Positions 62,467 to 64,000 of a stretch of 64,000 nucleotides of DNA are shown here, piece after piece. The stretch is from Crotophaga sulcirostris. Lineage: Eukaryota; Chordata; Aves; Cuculiformes; Crotophagidae. The notes beneath the pieces are model-generated. The model was not told where the DNA came from. It made no database searches and saw only the letters and a program-made list of their open reading frames with translations. Position numbers and translations under genes: made by a program. Where the stretch lies: the NCBI GenBank assembly GCA_013397455.1, contig VYZB01000530.1, positions 220,681 through 284,680 of the forward strand. Direction: 5' to 3'. Each line of letters begins with the position of its first letter. Within the stretch, counting starts at the first letter, position 1.

Positions 62467-64000
62467 ATTTTGAAAACTGGTTTTAAAGCTCTCTTTTCAG
62501 TAACTATGACAAAGAAAGTGAAAAGGAAATATCAATAAGTTTATGTGTTCCACTGTGCACTCAAGACTAGCTGTTATTCAAGGGAAATTACCATTAGATT
62601 TTCATTATGGAAAGGAGAATGTATATTGCTAGTAGTAACTATTTGGGAAATGAGTTATAGTTCCAAACCTGTAAGTCCAGCATTTCAAGTTAGTATTCTT
62701 TTCCTTAGCTGAAATAACAAGAATGTTTATTTTTTGCTGCTTAACCATTGGTTTCTAAAGTACAGAGGACAGGTGAAAAGAAAGCCTTTAGCAAGACACA
62801 TTTACAACTTTTTTTATCTCAGAGATATTTTACTTTAGTGAAACACTCAATGAATGTAAATGAAAATTAATTCAATAAGAAGAATAGTGCATCTGATTTG
62901 ATAACAAAATACTGTGCATTCCTTGTGGAATATGGCTCATTGTGCATGGATAAACTGGACAGTGTGCCAGAATGGTTAATTTCTCAAGAAGCCATCAACA
63001 GCACTACTGAATGCACTGCCTTCCTAGACATGGAGTTAGAATATGTATTACTTCACATAAAAACATAATATTCTTATTTGTCCCTTCTGTAATTTCTTGC
63101 GTTTTACTTAAAAAATCTGCCTAACCAGTGTAATTTTGCACCTGAATTTTCTGCTGGCCAGAAATGATCAAGCCATATTTTGTAATTTCTATATGGGATG
63201 TGAACTACTCTATACATTTGTTTTTATTGTTGGTTCTCTACTAAAAGCCCATTTTAATGATGCCTCATGAAATTTTTCTCAAAAAAATATGTATTACACT
63301 GTTCCTACAACAGACTAAGACAATTTCATATTTATATGTACATTGGCAACTCTCATTATAAAACAAAAGTTATCTTCTGATGTAAAATATATTTGTTATT
63401 GGTTTTTTGTTATTTCTTTTTTTCTTTGACTAATTATTCAGAAAACTTACTTTACATGATCATTTCATCATCCGTTTACTTTAGCAGCATGTAAATATGT
63501 ATATTTTCACTATGTATATACATATATAGCTTTCTTCCATTGTACATTTCTCTCTTGACAAGATAGAGTATAAATAATTTATAGACACAATTTATTGCAA
63601 GACAGAAATATGCTGATACAAGTACAGACAACCACCTTCTATTCAGGGAAAAGCAATATAGTACCCAGTCTTGTAATAAACTGTATATTTTTTTAGGAAA
63701 GATATTTTATTGATTTATTTTTCACCTGTGCATTGCAAGTATTCTATAATTCAAGCCCTGATTATTATTTTTTATATTGTAGCTTAAGCTACCAGAGGAG
63801 GAAATTAATTTTTCCCACTCTTATCTTTGGTGTGAGCTGTCCTTATATGTGAGTAAAATGGCTGTACTTAACTGTGCAATAATCCACCATTCATGCTGAG
63901 TTAGCAAAGAGAAACAGGGTAACTGTTCAGACATCAGCCTTCTCAAAAGGGAAATAAAAAATCACCTCATCTCAAAATCACCTGCTTGAGATTGACCTCC
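62467..64000. other. Unique AT-rich non-coding sequence
   Basis: No repeat, exon or RNA gene is recognisable to the window's end. Confidence 0.65.

Noticed and set aside
1..64000. CRISPR arrays, bacterial genes, integrases, phage genes, tRNA or rRNA genes
   Set aside because: No direct-repeat/spacer pattern, no ribosome-binding-site-led compact genes and no cloverleaf was recognised. The sequence is vertebrate, so such systems are not expected.

Overview
The window reads as a typical gene-poor, AT-rich stretch of a bird nuclear genome. The bird call rests on nine fragments of CR1 non-LTR retrotransposons with avian-type 3' ends, either the ATTCTATG octamer tail or an ACTGTGAT-type tail. It is supported by LTR pieces of the kind spread through bird genomes. 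I see no intact protein-coding gene, no rRNA or tRNA gene that I can recognise, no CRISPR array and no bacterial-style operon. Nearly all open reading frames of 60-130 codons are chance frames in AT-rich DNA. The exceptions are decayed reverse-transcriptase frames inside CR1 copies and one histone pseudogene.

Layout from left to right. 1-4.3 kb is unique sequence. 4.29-4.39 kb is a short CR1 3' end. 4.4-10.7 kb is unique. 10.67-11.33 kb is a probable antisense LTR, GC- and CpG-richer than its surroundings. 13.2-14.65 kb is a histone H3 retropseudogene on the minus strand, split at codon 85 by a minus-strand CR1 that itself contains a 455-base assembly gap. 19.55-21.19 kb is the longest CR1 (about 1.64 kb, minus strand). 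26.07-26.89 kb is a CR1 nested inside an older CR1 (plus strand). 27.40-27.78 kb is a truncated antisense endogenous retrovirus LTR. 30.21-30.92 kb is a probable complete solo LTR with TATA and polyadenylation signals. 31.23-31.36 kb is a 120-bp CR1 slice that is about 92% identical to the start of another CR1 at 40.60-41.35 kb. 41.3-57.3 kb is a 16-kb stretch almost free of recognisable repeats, holding small tandem duplications, palindromes, a GC-richer island and a possible promoter-like cluster. 57.26 kb holds a short CR1, 58.86-59.42 kb an ERV-related antisense repeat, and 62.04-62.44 kb a relatively fresh CR1 whose C-terminal frame is still open and whose tail is A-rich instead of octameric.

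The region is either intergenic or lies in a long intron. The best hint of a host exon is 61264-61326 (plus strand): 63 nt, bounded by AG and GTAAG, open in one frame that encodes a proline/valine-rich 20-residue stretch. I could not identify a gene for it. Weaker splice-bounded candidates are at 55843-55911 (plus), 24767-24785 (minus) and 46446-46521 (minus).

The most informative structure is the layered one at 13.2-14.65 kb: a histone H3 mRNA was retrocopied, decayed through point mutations and a frameshift, and was then interrupted by a CR1. I found no new multi-gene system.
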